From contig JAHHHL010000060.1 of the NCBI GenBank assembly GCA_019359375.1, positions 1 through 34,283 of the forward strand: a stretch of DNA of 34,283 bases, written 5' to 3'. This document shows positions 1 to 9,374 of the stretch, piece by piece. How positions within the stretch are numbered: position 1 is the stretch's first letter; every line of letters starts with the position of its first letter. A model generated the notes under the pieces. The model saw only the letters and a list, made by a program, of their open reading frames with translations, did no database searches and was not told the DNA's origin. Position numbers and translations under genes: made by a program. This DNA is from Lyngbya sp. HA4199-MV5 (GTDB lineage: Bacteria; Cyanobacteriota; Cyanobacteriia; Leptolyngbyales; Leptolyngbyaceae).

Positions 1-220
1 CTTGAATTTGAGCTTTTTTGTCAGCGTCCATAAGGTTTTGGCGAGGAAGGAAATGACTCAAAGTGTAGCCTGCGCTCAAAAAATAAGTTTAAGCATTTAT
101 ACTCATCGCAAAAGTGGGATGCACTCGATGAATTGTCTGCATGTGGTCAAAAGCTATCTGTTTCATCCGTTAACATCTGCTGCAAAGAATGCGTTTGAAG
201 AATGCAATAGCCCCGAATTG
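1..220. other. window edge, no supported gene
   Basis: I see no convincing gene in this edge segment. A plus-strand open frame without recognisable family features, ribosome binding site or cyanobacterial codon character runs through it and into the 3' end of the regulator on the other strand, so I treat it as chance. It may hold the downstream untranslated region of the minus-strand regulator or the end of a gene outside the window. Confidence 0.5.
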
Positions 221-910
221 CTAAGCAGGCAATGATTGATAGGGATGGCGCTTGGCGTGGATGTTGCGGATGTGGGTCTTCACCGTGTTGAGGCTGATGT
301 GAAGCGCTTTGGCGATCGCCTGGTAGCTGTATTCTTGCTTCAGCAGTAGCCAGACTTCGGCTTCTCGATTAGTTAACTGGAACTTCTTTTGTTCCACCTG
401 AATATCCTGGCGCAAGACCTCATCCCGGTCTTCTACCGTCACCAGAATATACGTTTGGAGGTCGATCGCGAAGTCCAGGCTGTCGCCAGCAGTTTGTGAG
501 AGCCAGGATGCCGTGAGCCTGAAAGACGAGCGCTCTGGGGTTTGATATTCCAGCAGCATCGGTTCATACCCACTACGAGATGCTAAAACCTGTTCGCACA
601 GTTCACTGACGATCGTGGGCAATAGCGTCCAGTAGCGCTGTGCGGTCGATAGCTTCTGGCATAGTCGCTTAGCGTTCTGATTCCAGTAAACAAGGGTGCG
701 ATCTTGGGAGAGCACGATGAGACCTTTCGGCAGTGCGTCCACCAACACGCTGAGCAAAGATGTCGGTTCGACGATCGCTTCTTCGATGCCACTTTTGAAG
801 TGAGTCTCAAGCCCTAATGTGGCAAGGTGTGGCACGTAGCGGTTCTCGCCAGTGAGAGAGTGGCAGCTACAAGCGAGGCGATCGGGGGTTTCGTAATCAC
901 GGGTCAGCAT
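221..910 (-). CDS. LuxR-type transcriptional regulator with PAS-like sensor domain
   Basis: A 229-residue cytoplasmic regulator. The C-terminal ~65 residues form a LuxR/GerE helix-turn-helix (LTNREAEVWLLL, then IAKALHISLNTVKTHIRNIH), the signature of DNA-binding response-type regulators. The middle region around residues 55-90 (LPKGLIVLSQDRTLVYWN) reads like the start of a PAS fold, so a small ligand or redox cue could be sensed there. I chose the ATG at 908-910 because GGAGA lies just upstream at good spacing; the open frame continues 23 codons further without a comparable site. A second minus-strand gene lies 122 nt upstream. Proteins of this architecture are common in cyanobacteria, but the target genes are unknown; the divergent TIR-AAA gene is only a positional candidate. 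Confidence 0.85.
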   Translation of the reverse strand: MLTRDYETPDRLACSCHSLTGENRYVPHLATLGLETHFKSGIEEAIVEPTSLLSVLVDALPKGLIVLSQDRTLVYWNQNAKRLCQKLSTAQRYWTLLPTIVSELCEQVLASRSGYEPMLLEYQTPERSSFRLTASWLSQTAGDSLDFAIDLQTYILVTVEDRDEVLRQDIQVEQKKFQLTNREAEVWLLLKQEYSYQAIAKALHISLNTVKTHIRNIHAKRHPYQSLPA

Positions 911-1032
911 ATCTTCTCCAGGCAAATGATAGGTTGGCTCAAACACCCTGTTGACTCGAACGCCCTGTGGCTGTCCCACCCTGGCGCGTTGATCTTTCCT
1001 GGCTTAGCTTTGCACCTAAGCTTGAAAGACGC

Positions 1033-1230
1033 TCAGGCGTTCAGACATCTCAATTCCCGCGATTCTTGCTTAACCCGTCCTGTCATTGCCGCCTGCTGCA
1101 AGCTCATGAAGGCACAAAAGTCTTCTCTGCCATATTTTGTTGCCAGTAGTCGCCGAAGCTGCTCCTCGGCATTCACGGATAGGTAGCCAGTTGTGAGCAC
1201 CTGTTGAACGATTTCATGAATCGAGTTCAT
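1033..1230 (-). CDS. small conserved cyanobacterial protein, function unknown
   Basis: A 65-residue, mostly helical, soluble protein beginning MNSIHEIVQQVL. It has the pattern of a small cyanobacterial family I recognise by its central motif (AEEQLRRLLATKYG, then DFCAFMSLQQAAMTG and VKQESREL), for which I know no established function. No signal peptide or membrane segment is visible. The ATG at 1228-1230 follows GGAG about nine bases upstream; an in-frame start ten codons earlier (1260) has weaker support. It sits on the same strand as, and upstream of, the LuxR-type regulator, so the two may be co-transcribed and the small protein could be an accessory of the regulator (inference). Confidence 0.75.
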   Translation of the reverse strand: MNSIHEIVQQVLTTGYLSVNAEEQLRRLLATKYGREDFCAFMSLQQAAMTGRVKQESRELRCLNA

Positions 1231-1260
1231 GCCTAGTCTCTCCACGAAGAACGGTTGCAC

Positions 1261-1450
1261 AAAGTGTGATGTGTAAAGTAACGTTGACGAACGGCTTAAC
1301 CTGATGATTCAGGTGTCGGGGGGTTGCATCGTTGTCATTGCTCTTCTAGATAGAAAGGTTAGTCGAAATGCTGCGGTACATTGAACTAACAAGCGTTAGG
1401 AATGATTAGTCAGAGCGTTAGGCATTACGTTAGAAGTTTCATAATCCCTC
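1261..1450. promoter_or_regulatory. divergent intergenic region with GCGTTAGG direct repeats
   Basis: This divergent spacer must hold promoters for the minus-strand pair and the TIR-AAA gene. Just before the plus-strand start, AGCGTTAGG occurs at 1392-1400 and again at 1414-1422, exactly 22 bp apart (about two helical turns), with a weaker copy (ACGTTAG) at 1428-1434. The first copy is also half of an inverted repeat, CTAAC-N4-GTTAG (1386-1399). Such phased repeats are typical of regulator binding sites. I cannot assign the regulator; the adjacent LuxR-type protein is a candidate. Confidence 0.4.
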
Positions 1451-3403
1451 ATGGCACCTGCTTTAAGTCAGCCAGAAGAAACCTTTGCACGCGCCGAAGC
1501 ACTCTGGGATACCAGCAGACTCTATGCTGACCTGGCTTCTGCTAAGCGAGAGAAACTCACCCCCACCGAAAAAGAGCATCTACGTGGTCTGCTTTTGGGG
1601 CTTGGTCCCAAAGAGATTGCGAAGGAGTTGTGTAAAGGGGTGGGTGGTGTTCGTGTAGCGCTATGTAGCCTGTACCGTTATCTAGAAGCGCTTTGTGAGC
1701 TGCCTGAGGGCAAAATCAACTCCAGAACGGTCATTCATACCTTGGAGGAAGCTGGGTACAAGCTGGGCTTCCCTGGTGCGGCGTTGTCTGCGTTGCCCTC
1801 AAAGTCAACCCGAATACAGCCCGCTCCTGCAACGCGGGAACCTTTCCCAAATGACGCTCAAACGGCTACAGTACCTACCCATGCCAGGGTGGTGATTAGC
1901 CACGGGAATCAATCAAGCAGTATTGATCTGGCTCAGCAGCTTTACGATGGGTTGAAGAGGGCAGGGCACCAGCTATCAGTTTTGGAGGAGAATTGGCGAT
2001 CGCCCACTGACGGACTGCGGCATTTAGATGTTATGCTGGAGCAATGCGATTACTTTTTGCTCCTCTTGGCTCCTCAGTCTGCGGTCAGTGAGATGGTGAC
2101 AGAAGAAGTCCGGCGAGTCAGAGAGATCTATGATGCTCACCATAAACCCATGCTTTTGCCTGTGCAGGTAGGCACGCTACAACTCAACCATAATTTGCGC
2201 GGTCATCTGCACGGCTTTCAACAGTGGGAATGGCGATCGTCCACCGATACACCACTGCTGCTGCAAGCCTTTCAGACGCTGCTGGCAGAGGATCGCCCCC
2301 CAACGGCAGAGTCCACTACACCAGCGCTACCAACCTCAAGTATCGCTGTGGAAGACCCGGATGCGCCACCGTTACCTGTGGCAGAACCAGAACTTCCGTG
2401 GGGACAGGTTAATCTCGTCTCTGCCTTTTATGTTGAGCGATCGCCGCTAGAGGAGCGCTGCTACGAAACGATCGTCAAACCGGGAGCCTTGATTCGCATT
2501 AAAGCACCCCGGCAGATGGGCAAGACCTCGCTCATGTCGCGCATTCTCTACCACGGGGAGCAGCAAGAATATGTGACGCTACCGCTGAGCTTTCAGTTGG
2601 CCGATCGTGCAATTTTTGCTGATCTCGATAAGTTTTTGCGCTGGTTTTGCGCGAGTGTTGGCTTAGGGCTACAGTTGCCCAACAAGCTGAAGGATTACTG
2701 GGACGACATTTTTGGCAGCAAGGTCAACTGCAAAGCCTACTTTGAGCAGTATCTGTTGCAGAAGATAGATACCCCGCTGGTCTTAGGGCTAGATGAAGTC
2801 GATCGGGTGTTTGAGCATCGTCAGATTGCTGAAGACTTCTTTGGTCTGCTTCGAGCGTGGCATGAGGAGGCTAAGAACCGCGCTGTCTGGCAAAAGCTCC
2901 GCCTGGTGGTGGTACATTCCACTGAGGTGTACGTCCCGCTGGACAATAATCAGTCGCCGTTTAATGTGGGACTGCCGATCGAACTGCCCGAATTTAACTT
3001 AGAGCAAGTGCATGATCTGGCAACCCGTCATGGGCTGCACTGGGGGGAATCTCAGAGCCACCAGTTGATGTCTCTTATCGGCGGACATCCCTATCTCGTG
3101 CGGGTGGCGTTGTACCATATTGCCAAGCAAGATCTGACGCTGGCGCAGTTGCTCAAACAGGCTCCCACCGAAGCAGGTCCCTATAGTGACCATCTGCGGC
3201 GGCATTTGTGGAACCTGGAGCAGTATCCTGACATTGCGGCGGCGTTAGCTAGAACGGTGGCAACGACTGAACCCGTCAGGCTGGAAGCCTCTCAAGCCTT
3301 TAAGCTGCACAGCATGGGGTTGGTGCATCTCAACGGCAATAATGTGTCGCTGCGGTATGAGTTGTATCGCCAGTATTTTCGCGATCGCTTACTCAGCACG
3401 TAG
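1451..3403 (+). CDS. HTH / TIR-like / AAA-like (AAA_35) signalling NTPase
   Basis: A 650-residue soluble multidomain protein. Residues ~30-105 resemble the N-terminal helical, HTH-like domain seen on cyanobacterial STAND/vWA-MoxR-associated proteins (LTPTEKEHLRGLL, KEIAKEL). Residues ~145-270 are a TIR/SEFIR-like fold (RVVISHGN, then CDYFLLLLAPQSAVS). Residues ~315-560 are an AAA-like domain of the AAA_35 type, with a degenerate Walker A (RQMGKTS, Lys358) and a Walker B (LVLGLDEVDRVF). A winged-helix-like tail follows. In the TIR-like part the position usually held by the NADase glutamate appears to be Asp193 in HLDVML, so NAD cleavage is doubtful and a scaffold role more likely. It heads island A, 294 bp before the short TPS exoprotein. 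No membrane segment is visible. Confidence 0.85.
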   Translation: MAPALSQPEETFARAEALWDTSRLYADLASAKREKLTPTEKEHLRGLLLGLGPKEIAKELCKGVGGVRVALCSLYRYLEALCELPEGKINSRTVIHTLEEAGYKLGFPGAALSALPSKSTRIQPAPATREPFPNDAQTATVPTHARVVISHGNQSSSIDLAQQLYDGLKRAGHQLSVLEENWRSPTDGLRHLDVMLEQCDYFLLLLAPQSAVSEMVTEEVRRVREIYDAHHKPMLLPVQVGTLQLNHNLRGHLHGFQQWEWRSSTDTPLLLQAFQTLLAEDRPPTAESTTPALPTSSIAVEDPDAPPLPVAEPELPWGQVNLVSAFYVERSPLEERCYETIVKPGALIRIKAPRQMGKTSLMSRILYHGEQQEYVTLPLSFQLADRAIFADLDKFLRWFCASVGLGLQLPNKLKDYWDDIFGSKVNCKAYFEQYLLQKIDTPLVLGLDEVDRVFEHRQIAEDFFGLLRAWHEEAKNRAVWQKLRLVVVHSTEVYVPLDNNQSPFNVGLPIELPEFNLEQVHDLATRHGLHWGESQSHQLMSLIGGHPYLVRVALYHIAKQDLTLAQLLKQAPTEAGPYSDHLRRHLWNLEQYPDIAAALARTVATTEPVRLEASQAFKLHSMGLVHLNGNNVSLRYELYRQYFRDRLLST

Positions 3404-3697
3404 CAGTGGTGATCAATCATTAGGCGTGGCGTTAGTTTTCTTTCGTCGGTAGTTCGGCAAGAATGCAACGTAATGAGGCAAACCGTAATTTTGCTGAGTG
3501 TCTTGAGAAGACTTTGCTTTACACAGCGTCACATTCCCTCTTTTGGTTAAAGTTTGTGTGAACCTGGTGCGGGTTACTGCCAGTCGATTTGTGAGCGTTG
3601 ATAGTGTAGGGAGTATGGTAGGCATCTACATCTGCGTCGTTTAGGGGCGATCGGTACTTTTACAGAATGCCTTTAAGGTTTATGAGATGGAAGGGCA
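3404..3697. other. intergenic spacer upstream of TPS exoprotein
   Basis: No gene is supported here. The spacer presumably carries the promoter of the TPS exoprotein gene; the only clear signal is the purine-rich ribosome binding site (GGAAGG) just before its ATG. A minus-strand open frame lacks any family feature or good ribosome binding site. Confidence 0.4.
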
Positions 3698-5431
3698 ATG
3701 AGACGAGTCGCTAAAGATCTGTCGGTATGTCTGGCAGCGGTAGCTGTAGGTAGTGCGATCGGGGTTGAACCGTTACGAGCGCAAGTCGTCGCGAATCCAG
3801 GTGACACAAATACGATCGTGACCCCGGTTGGCAATCGCTTTGATGTTGGCGGCGGCAAGCTTTCGGGCGATAACGCAAACTTGTTTCACAGCCTGTCTCA
3901 ATTTGGTCTGACACAGGCTCAGATTGCGAATTTTCTCTCAAACCCCAGCACTCGCAACATTCTGGTACGAGTGACCGGTGGTGAAGCCTCCCGACTGGAT
4001 GGCTTGATTCAGGTTACTGGCAGCAACGCCAATCTGTTTTTGATGAATCCGGCTGGTATTCTCTTCGGCTCCAACGCCACGTTGAATGTTCCTGGCTCGT
4101 TTACCGCAACCACTGCAAACGGCATTGGCTTTGGGTCGAGTTGGTTTAATGCATCCGGCACGAATAATTACGAAGCATTGGTTGGTAATCCCAGCAGCTA
4201 CGCCTTTACGGTGACGCAGCCCGGAGCGATCGTCAATGCAGGCTCTTTGACTGTAGGTGTAGGGCAACGGTTGACCTTGCTGGGCGGCACCGTGGTGAGT
4301 AGTGGCAGTTTGACCGCCCCAGAGGGACAAATTGTTGTGGCAGCCGTACCGGGGCAGAGCATTGTGCGCCTTAGTCAGCCAGGAAGCGTGCTGAGCCTGG
4401 AGGTGCAGCGCCCCACACCCACCGATCGCGTTGAAGCCTGGACACTGCCTGTCCTCTCGTTACCGCAGTTGCTCACAGGTGGTAGCGGCAACAATGCAAC
4501 GGGGCTAGCTGTCAACGAAAAGGGGCAGGTGGAGCTAACGGGTTCTGGCGTGCAAATTGCGCCTGGTGATGTGGCTGTACAGCAGGCAACCGCAGGATCA
4601 AAGGGCATTTTCCAGTACGCAGTGGGCACCCTCTTTGACGCAACGGTCTTTCTACCGGGTACAAAGCCAGCTTCACGCCTGATTGTGCCGCCACCAGATC
4701 AGGTCTTGCCGCCCAGCAACTTAATTGCGCCACCAACGCGGGTATTGCCCCCACCATCGGTGCAAGAATCTGCTCCACCCAATGCAACGTTGCCGCCAGT
4801 TTTGCCGAGTACAGCCGTACCGGATTGTGGCGTTGCCTGCCCGACTCAGGCAAATCCATCAACACAGCCAACCCAACCGTCTCAGACGACCAATAATGCT
4901 GGCAGCACGGCTCCGATCGTCAATTTCCAGCCAACCAGCACTCCACCCAATGCGGTGGTGACGTTGACTGACCCACTGCCCCAGTACCCAACGCAAGCGA
5001 CTGCCAGTCAACCAGTTCCAGTCAACTCATCGAACACGGGTCAACTCAACTCGAATCAACCCAGCAATATTAACCTGCTGATGGGTAATCTAGAGCCAGC
5101 CCGATCGAACAGTGAGATCGATGACCTTAACGAAACATCGGCGATCGCTCTGCGGTTGAAAGCGCTGAAAAAGTACCTGCAAACGCGGTGGAAAGCTACG
5201 CCCCAGTTGACGGCAGCGTTGCGATATACGCTGCGCTTAGATGCAAGAGGCGCGATTCAACAAATCATTCCGGTAGGACAAGCAGCAGCAGCCTATCTTG
5301 CCGACCTGAAGCTCGCGGCGACGGATACCCCGATCGCACGTCAGGCGACGCAAACTCTTGACGTGACTGTTACCTTAAGTCCAGATGGTACGGTAGAAGT
5401 GATCCCAAACTCGCTTACCTTGAGAAATTAG
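3698..5431 (+). CDS. short secreted TPS-domain (filamentous haemagglutinin N-terminal) protein
   Basis: A 577-residue secreted protein. Residues 1-30 are a signal peptide (basic MRRVAKD, hydrophobic core, LRAQ end). Residues ~30-300 are a two-partner-secretion domain of the haemagglutination-activity type, with [23 protein letters not shown] and [12 protein letters not shown]. It closely parallels the same domain in the 21796-29334 protein. Residues ~325-465 are a Pro/Thr/Gln-rich linker. The last ~95 residues form a small mixed fold ([21 protein letters not shown], then a terminal [16 protein letters not shown]) that resembles TonB-C-like domains of cyanobacterial cell-surface proteins. Unlike usual TpsA proteins it has no long beta-helix, and no transporter gene lies next to it; the nearest TpsB is at 29520-32063. 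It may be a small surface or periplasmic adaptor (inference). Confidence 0.85.
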   Translation: MRRVAKDLSVCLAAVAVGSAIGVEPLRAQVVANPGDTNTIVTPVGNRFDVGGGKLSGDNANLFHSLSQFGLTQAQIANFLSNPSTRNILVRVTGGEASRLDGLIQVTGSNANLFLMNPAGILFGSNATLNVPGSFTATTANGIGFGSSWFNASGTNNYEALVGNPSSYAFTVTQPGAIVNAGSLTVGVGQRLTLLGGTVVSSGSLTAPEGQIVVAAVPGQSIVRLSQPGSVLSLEVQRPTPTDRVEAWTLPVLSLPQLLTGGSGNNATGLAVNEKGQVELTGSGVQIAPGDVAVQQATAGSKGIFQYAVGTLFDATVFLPGTKPASRLIVPPPDQVLPPSNLIAPPTRVLPPPSVQESAPPNATLPPVLPSTAVPDCGVACPTQANPSTQPTQPSQTTNNAGSTAPIVNFQPTSTPPNAVVTLTDPLPQYPTQATASQPVPVNSSNTGQLNSNQPSNINLLMGNLEPARSNSEIDDLNETSAIALRLKALKKYLQTRWKATPQLTAALRYTLRLDARGAIQQIIPVGQAAAAYLADLKLAATDTPIARQATQTLDVTVTLSPDGTVEVIPNSLTLRN

Positions 5432-5521
5432 GTGAGGTGAGAGGGGGTAAGGCGAGAGGAGTACACCTCTGATGACACTTTCTTGACGAAGTGAAGCGGG
5501 CATCACGATCGAGAAGCAGGC

Positions 5522-8500
5522 ATGGTGGCAACAGCAGAGTTGGGCTATGAATATCAGGTTGGGGGTAGTCTGCCGCTGCACGCGCCAAGCTACGTCAAGC
5601 GGCAAGCCGATCGCGATCTGTATGAAGGCTTAAAAGCAGGCGAATTTTGCTATGTCCTCAATTCGCGACAACTGGGTAAATCAAGCCTGCGGATTCAAAC
5701 CATGCGGCGGCTTCAGGCAGAAGGAGTGACGTGTGCCGCGATCGATGTTTCCGGCATTGGCAACCGCAACGTCAGCCCAGAACAATGGTATGCCGGAGTT
5801 GCCTACGCGCTTGAAAGCAGCCTGGATCTGACTCACCCCATCAACCTGCGACTCTGGTGGCGCGAACATGCCTTTTTGCCTCCTGTGCAACGTTTGGGCA
5901 AGTTTTTGGACGATGTGCTGCTGGCAGATGGTGAGCGATCGTTCGCCATTTTCATTGATGAAATCGATAGCGTTCTCAGTCTGGATTTTTTGATTGATGA
6001 CTTTTTCGCGCTGATTCGCACCTGCTACAATAAGCGAGCCGATCGCCCAGAATACCAGCGGCTTACGTTTGCACTTTTGGGCGTAGCTACCCCATCCGAT
6101 CTCATTCAAGACAAAAGCCGGACTCCCTTCAACATCGGCAAAGCGATTCCCCTGAATGGCTTTCAGTTGGACGAAGCACAGCCCCTACTGGAAGGGTTAC
6201 GATCAGCCACCAGTAATCCCCAGGCAATGCTGCGAGAAGTGTTGGCATGGACAGGCGGACAGCCCTTTCTAACCCAAAAACTGTGCAAGTTGATTCATGC
6301 ATCGCCCGTGGTTATTCCTGCGGGGCAGGAGGCATCGTGGCTTGAGCAACTGGTACACACCCATATCATTAGTAATTGGGAGTCGCAGGACGAGCCGCCG
6401 CACCTGAAAACCATTCGCGATCGCCTCCTGCGAAACCCACAGCGCACCAACCGTATTCTCGGCTGTTACCAGAAAATTCTACAGCGGCAAAAGCTCTCGG
6501 CAGACGATGGCTCTGAGCGCATGGAACTCAAGCTGTCCGGCATTGTGGTCGAACAGCAAGGCACCCTCACCATTTGCAACCGCATTTACGCCTGTATTTT
6601 TAATCAGGAGTGGGTCAACGCGATTCTCGCCAGCCATCGTCCCTATGCCGATGCGCTGGATGCCTGGATGGGGTCTAACTGCCAGGATGCCACTCATTTG
6701 CTGCGAGGATTAGCGCTCCAAAATGCCCAGCGATGGGCGGTAGACAAAAGCTTGAGCGATGCGGATTATCAATTTTTGGTGGCAAGTCAGGCGTTAGACA
6801 AGCAGATTGCTCTGGAGGCAGAAAAAGAGGTCACGCGGCTGCTATCGAATGCTCAGAAGCAGGCGAGACGCACAATCCATAAAGGCTTTGTGATTCTGGC
6901 AGGCACTTTGACGCTGGCGATCGCAGCGGGTATCCTTGCCTCCAAAGCCAACCAAAAAATGCTGGCAACGCAAACTGAGCTGCAAAGTGCCGAACAACGG
7001 CTCCAGATGACGACTGCCAATATGCGCTTTGCCGAAGCAAAAGCCAAAATTGCGGAACAGTCTCAGCGACAGACTCAGCAGACAATGGCTGACACGCGAG
7101 CAGACCTGGAAACGTTGCAGACCAACCTGTTAGAAGCGCGTAAGCGGGTTGCCTTTGCTCAGAATGACGCTCAAACAGCCGAAGTCAAAGCCCTGAGCGC
7201 TGAACAAATTCGACAGCAGGCGCAACGGCAAGCGTTGCAGGCGCAAACGAGCCTGGGCACCACAACCATTAGCCTCAAGATTAAAAGCCTCGAAGCATCG
7301 GCTCTGGACACCTTGCAGCAGTTCCAAGCCAACCAGATTAGCGAAATTGATGCGCTGATTGCAGCGATGCAAACCGGGCGAGAACTCACGACGATCGCCA
7401 ACCGTAAAAGCACCCAGGCGTATCCCATTACCAGCCCACTGCTTGCTCTCCAAACCATTCTGGGCACGATCCATGAGCGCAATCAAATTAACCTGGGGCA
7501 GGGCTGGATTGCCGATGTCACATTTAGTCCCACAGGTGCCTTAATTGCAGCGGCGGGTGAAGACGGCACCGTCCGCCTTTCTGATCTCAGTGGCAAACAG
7601 CTTGCCCAGTTCAGAGGACACACAAGCCGCATTCTGAGCATCACCTTCAGCCCAGACGGTCAAGCGATCGCGACGGCAGGTGAAGATGGCACCGCACGAC
7701 TGTGGACGCTGGCAGGCAACCAATTGGCTCAGTTTAAGGGGCATAAAGGTCGTGTGCTGGGCGTGACCTTTAGCCCTGACAGCAAACTGCTAGCCACCGC
7801 AGGTGAGGATGGCACCGCTCGGCTCTGGACACTCAACGGCAAGCTTCTGGCGCAGCTCATTGGGCATCAAGGGTGGATTTTTAGCATGAGTTTTAGCCCC
7901 AAAGGACCGTATCTGGCAACGGTTGGGATGGATGCGACAACTCGATTGTGGAACTTTCAAGGCAAGCAGTTGGTGCAGTTAAATGGGCACCAGGGCAGAG
8001 TCTTGGGCGTGAGCTTTAGCCAGGATGGGCAGTATCTTGCCACAGCAGGCTCAGACGACGTTGTACAACTCTGGGATTTGTCCGATCCGCAGCGGGTGCA
8101 GGGCAAAAGCCAGTGGAAAACCCATCAAGGACGATCGCTTGGTGTGAGCTTTAGCCCCAATGGACAACGACTTGCCACAGCGGGAACCGATGGCACCATT
8201 CGCCTCTGGTCGCTCACCGGGCAGTTGATTACCGTCCTCAAGCGGCATCGTGGTCCCGTTGGAAATGTGAGTTTTAGCCCCAACGGAACGATGCTGGTCA
8301 CGTCAGGCGATGACGGCACCGTGCGCTTTTGGGATGTCTCACGGCAGCAGCCAGCCCAGGCTAAAGCCTTTGGTGATCTGCCCTCTGGAGGGACAGCTTC
8401 AGTCAGCGGTGTGGGCTTTAGTCCCGATAAAACGAAAGTGGCGATCGCCAGCGAAAATGGCACCATCCAACTCTGGAATCTGTCTGGAGAACGGCTAGCC

Positions 8501-9331
8501 CAATTCCAAAGTCCACAGCGCTTCATCAGAGCCATTAGCTTCAGCCGCGATGCCCAACGGCTTGCAACGGCGGCAGATGACGGCACGGTGCAAGTTTGGG
8601 ATGCTTCTGGCAAAGCGATCGCCCAGTGGCAAAGCGCTCAAGGTCGTATTTTAAGCCTTGACTTTAGCCCCAACGGTAACCAGTTAATGTCTGTCGGCGT
8701 GGATGGGTCGTCTGGTACAGCCAAACTGTGGGATGCGTCTGGCAACCTGCTGACTCAACTGAATGGACGGCACCGCTGGCTGGTCAGCACCAGCTTTAGC
8801 CCCGACGGGAAGACAATCGCCACCGCAGGCGAAGATGGCACCGTCCGCCTGTGGGATCTTTCTGGACAGCAAATCGCGCAACTGCAAGGACATTCCAGTT
8901 GGATTTTGCATGTCACCTTTAGCCCCGATGGCTCAAAACTTGCCACCTCCAGTGAAGATGGCACGGCTCGTTTATGGGAGCGATCGGGTAAGCAACTGGC
9001 ACAACTGAATGGGCACTGGGGCAGCGTGGTTAGCATCGGCTTTAGCCCTGATGGTCAGCAGCTTGCCACCGCAGGCGAAGATGGCACTGCCCGGTTGTGG
9101 GATCTGCTCGGACGGCAACTGGCACAGTTTGATGCGAGTCCATCTCAACTGCGCGGCATTGAGTTTAGCCAGGATGGTAAGCTGCTGGTTACGGTCAGTC
9201 AAACGGGCAAAACGCAGCTCTGGCATCTGGCTAAGTTAGACGAACTCCTGACTCAGGGGTGCAATTGGTTGCAGGAATATTTTGCCAGCCATCCCCAGAC
9301 CGAACAGAATCGAGGGATTTGCCGTAGCTGA
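5522..9331 (+). CDS. AAA-like (AAA_35) membrane protein with coiled coil and 14 WD40 repeats
   Basis: A 1269-residue protein. Residues ~10-330 are an AAA-like NTPase domain with a Walker A variant (NSRQLGKSS, residues ~47-55) and a Walker B (FAIFIDEIDSV). A segment with YQFLVASQAL precedes one transmembrane helix (~455-475, GFVILAGTLTLAIAAGILA). Next comes a Gln/Ala-rich coiled coil (~475-620). From ~660 to ~1250 there are 14 WD40 repeats (FSPDG ... LATAGEDGTARLW), enough for two seven-bladed propellers. Because the repeats follow a single membrane helix, the NTPase and propellers should lie on opposite sides of the membrane, unless the helix is only peripherally associated. It follows the TPS exoprotein by 90 bp and is probably co-transcribed. 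Likely a STAND-like signalling platform; ligand unknown. Confidence 0.88.
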   Translation: MVATAELGYEYQVGGSLPLHAPSYVKRQADRDLYEGLKAGEFCYVLNSRQLGKSSLRIQTMRRLQAEGVTCAAIDVSGIGNRNVSPEQWYAGVAYALESSLDLTHPINLRLWWREHAFLPPVQRLGKFLDDVLLADGERSFAIFIDEIDSVLSLDFLIDDFFALIRTCYNKRADRPEYQRLTFALLGVATPSDLIQDKSRTPFNIGKAIPLNGFQLDEAQPLLEGLRSATSNPQAMLREVLAWTGGQPFLTQKLCKLIHASPVVIPAGQEASWLEQLVHTHIISNWESQDEPPHLKTIRDRLLRNPQRTNRILGCYQKILQRQKLSADDGSERMELKLSGIVVEQQGTLTICNRIYACIFNQEWVNAILASHRPYADALDAWMGSNCQDATHLLRGLALQNAQRWAVDKSLSDADYQFLVASQALDKQIALEAEKEVTRLLSNAQKQARRTIHKGFVILAGTLTLAIAAGILASKANQKMLATQTELQSAEQRLQMTTANMRFAEAKAKIAEQSQRQTQQTMADTRADLETLQTNLLEARKRVAFAQNDAQTAEVKALSAEQIRQQAQRQALQAQTSLGTTTISLKIKSLEASALDTLQQFQANQISEIDALIAAMQTGRELTTIANRKSTQAYPITSPLLALQTILGTIHERNQINLGQGWIADVTFSPTGALIAAAGEDGTVRLSDLSGKQLAQFRGHTSRILSITFSPDGQAIATAGEDGTARLWTLAGNQLAQFKGHKGRVLGVTFSPDSKLLATAGEDGTARLWTLNGKLLAQLIGHQGWIFSMSFSPKGPYLATVGMDATTRLWNFQGKQLVQLNGHQGRVLGVSFSQDGQYLATAGSDDVVQLWDLSDPQRVQGKSQWKTHQGRSLGVSFSPNGQRLATAGTDGTIRLWSLTGQLITVLKRHRGPVGNVSFSPNGTMLVTSGDDGTVRFWDVSRQQPAQAKAFGDLPSGGTASVSGVGFSPDKTKVAIASENGTIQLWNLSGERLAQFQSPQRFIRAISFSRDAQRLATAADDGTVQVWDASGKAIAQWQSAQGRILSLDFSPNGNQLMSVGVDGSSGTAKLWDASGNLLTQLNGRHRWLVSTSFSPDGKTIATAGEDGTVRLWDLSGQQIAQLQGHSSWILHVTFSPDGSKLATSSEDGTARLWERSGKQLAQLNGHWGSVVSIGFSPDGQQLATAGEDGTARLWDLLGRQLAQFDASPSQLRGIEFSQDGKLLVTVSQTGKTQLWHLAKLDELLTQGCNWLQEYFASHPQTEQNRGICRS
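7510..9240 (+). repeat. 14 tandem WD40-coding repeats
   Basis: Each unit is ~120 bp and encodes a blade with the core FSP(D/N)G...LATAGEDGTARLW. I count 14 FS-x-(D/N)G-type cores. Several units are close at DNA level (gcaggygaagatggcaccg recurs), which suggests recent duplication or gene conversion among the outer blades, while blades 7-10 are more divergent and carry small insertions. Confidence 0.8.
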
Positions 9332-9374
9332 GGCTGTTTGAGACTATCTTGAATGGCGATCGCTCCCTAACGGC

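Noticed and set aside
2-235. Plus-strand open frame at the window edge
   Set aside because: No family motif or ribosome binding site, and it overlaps the 3' end of the well-supported regulator on the other strand.
3413-3625. Minus-strand 70-codon frame in the spacer before the short TPS gene
   Set aside because: No recognisable domain, no good ribosome binding site, and it lies where a promoter is expected.
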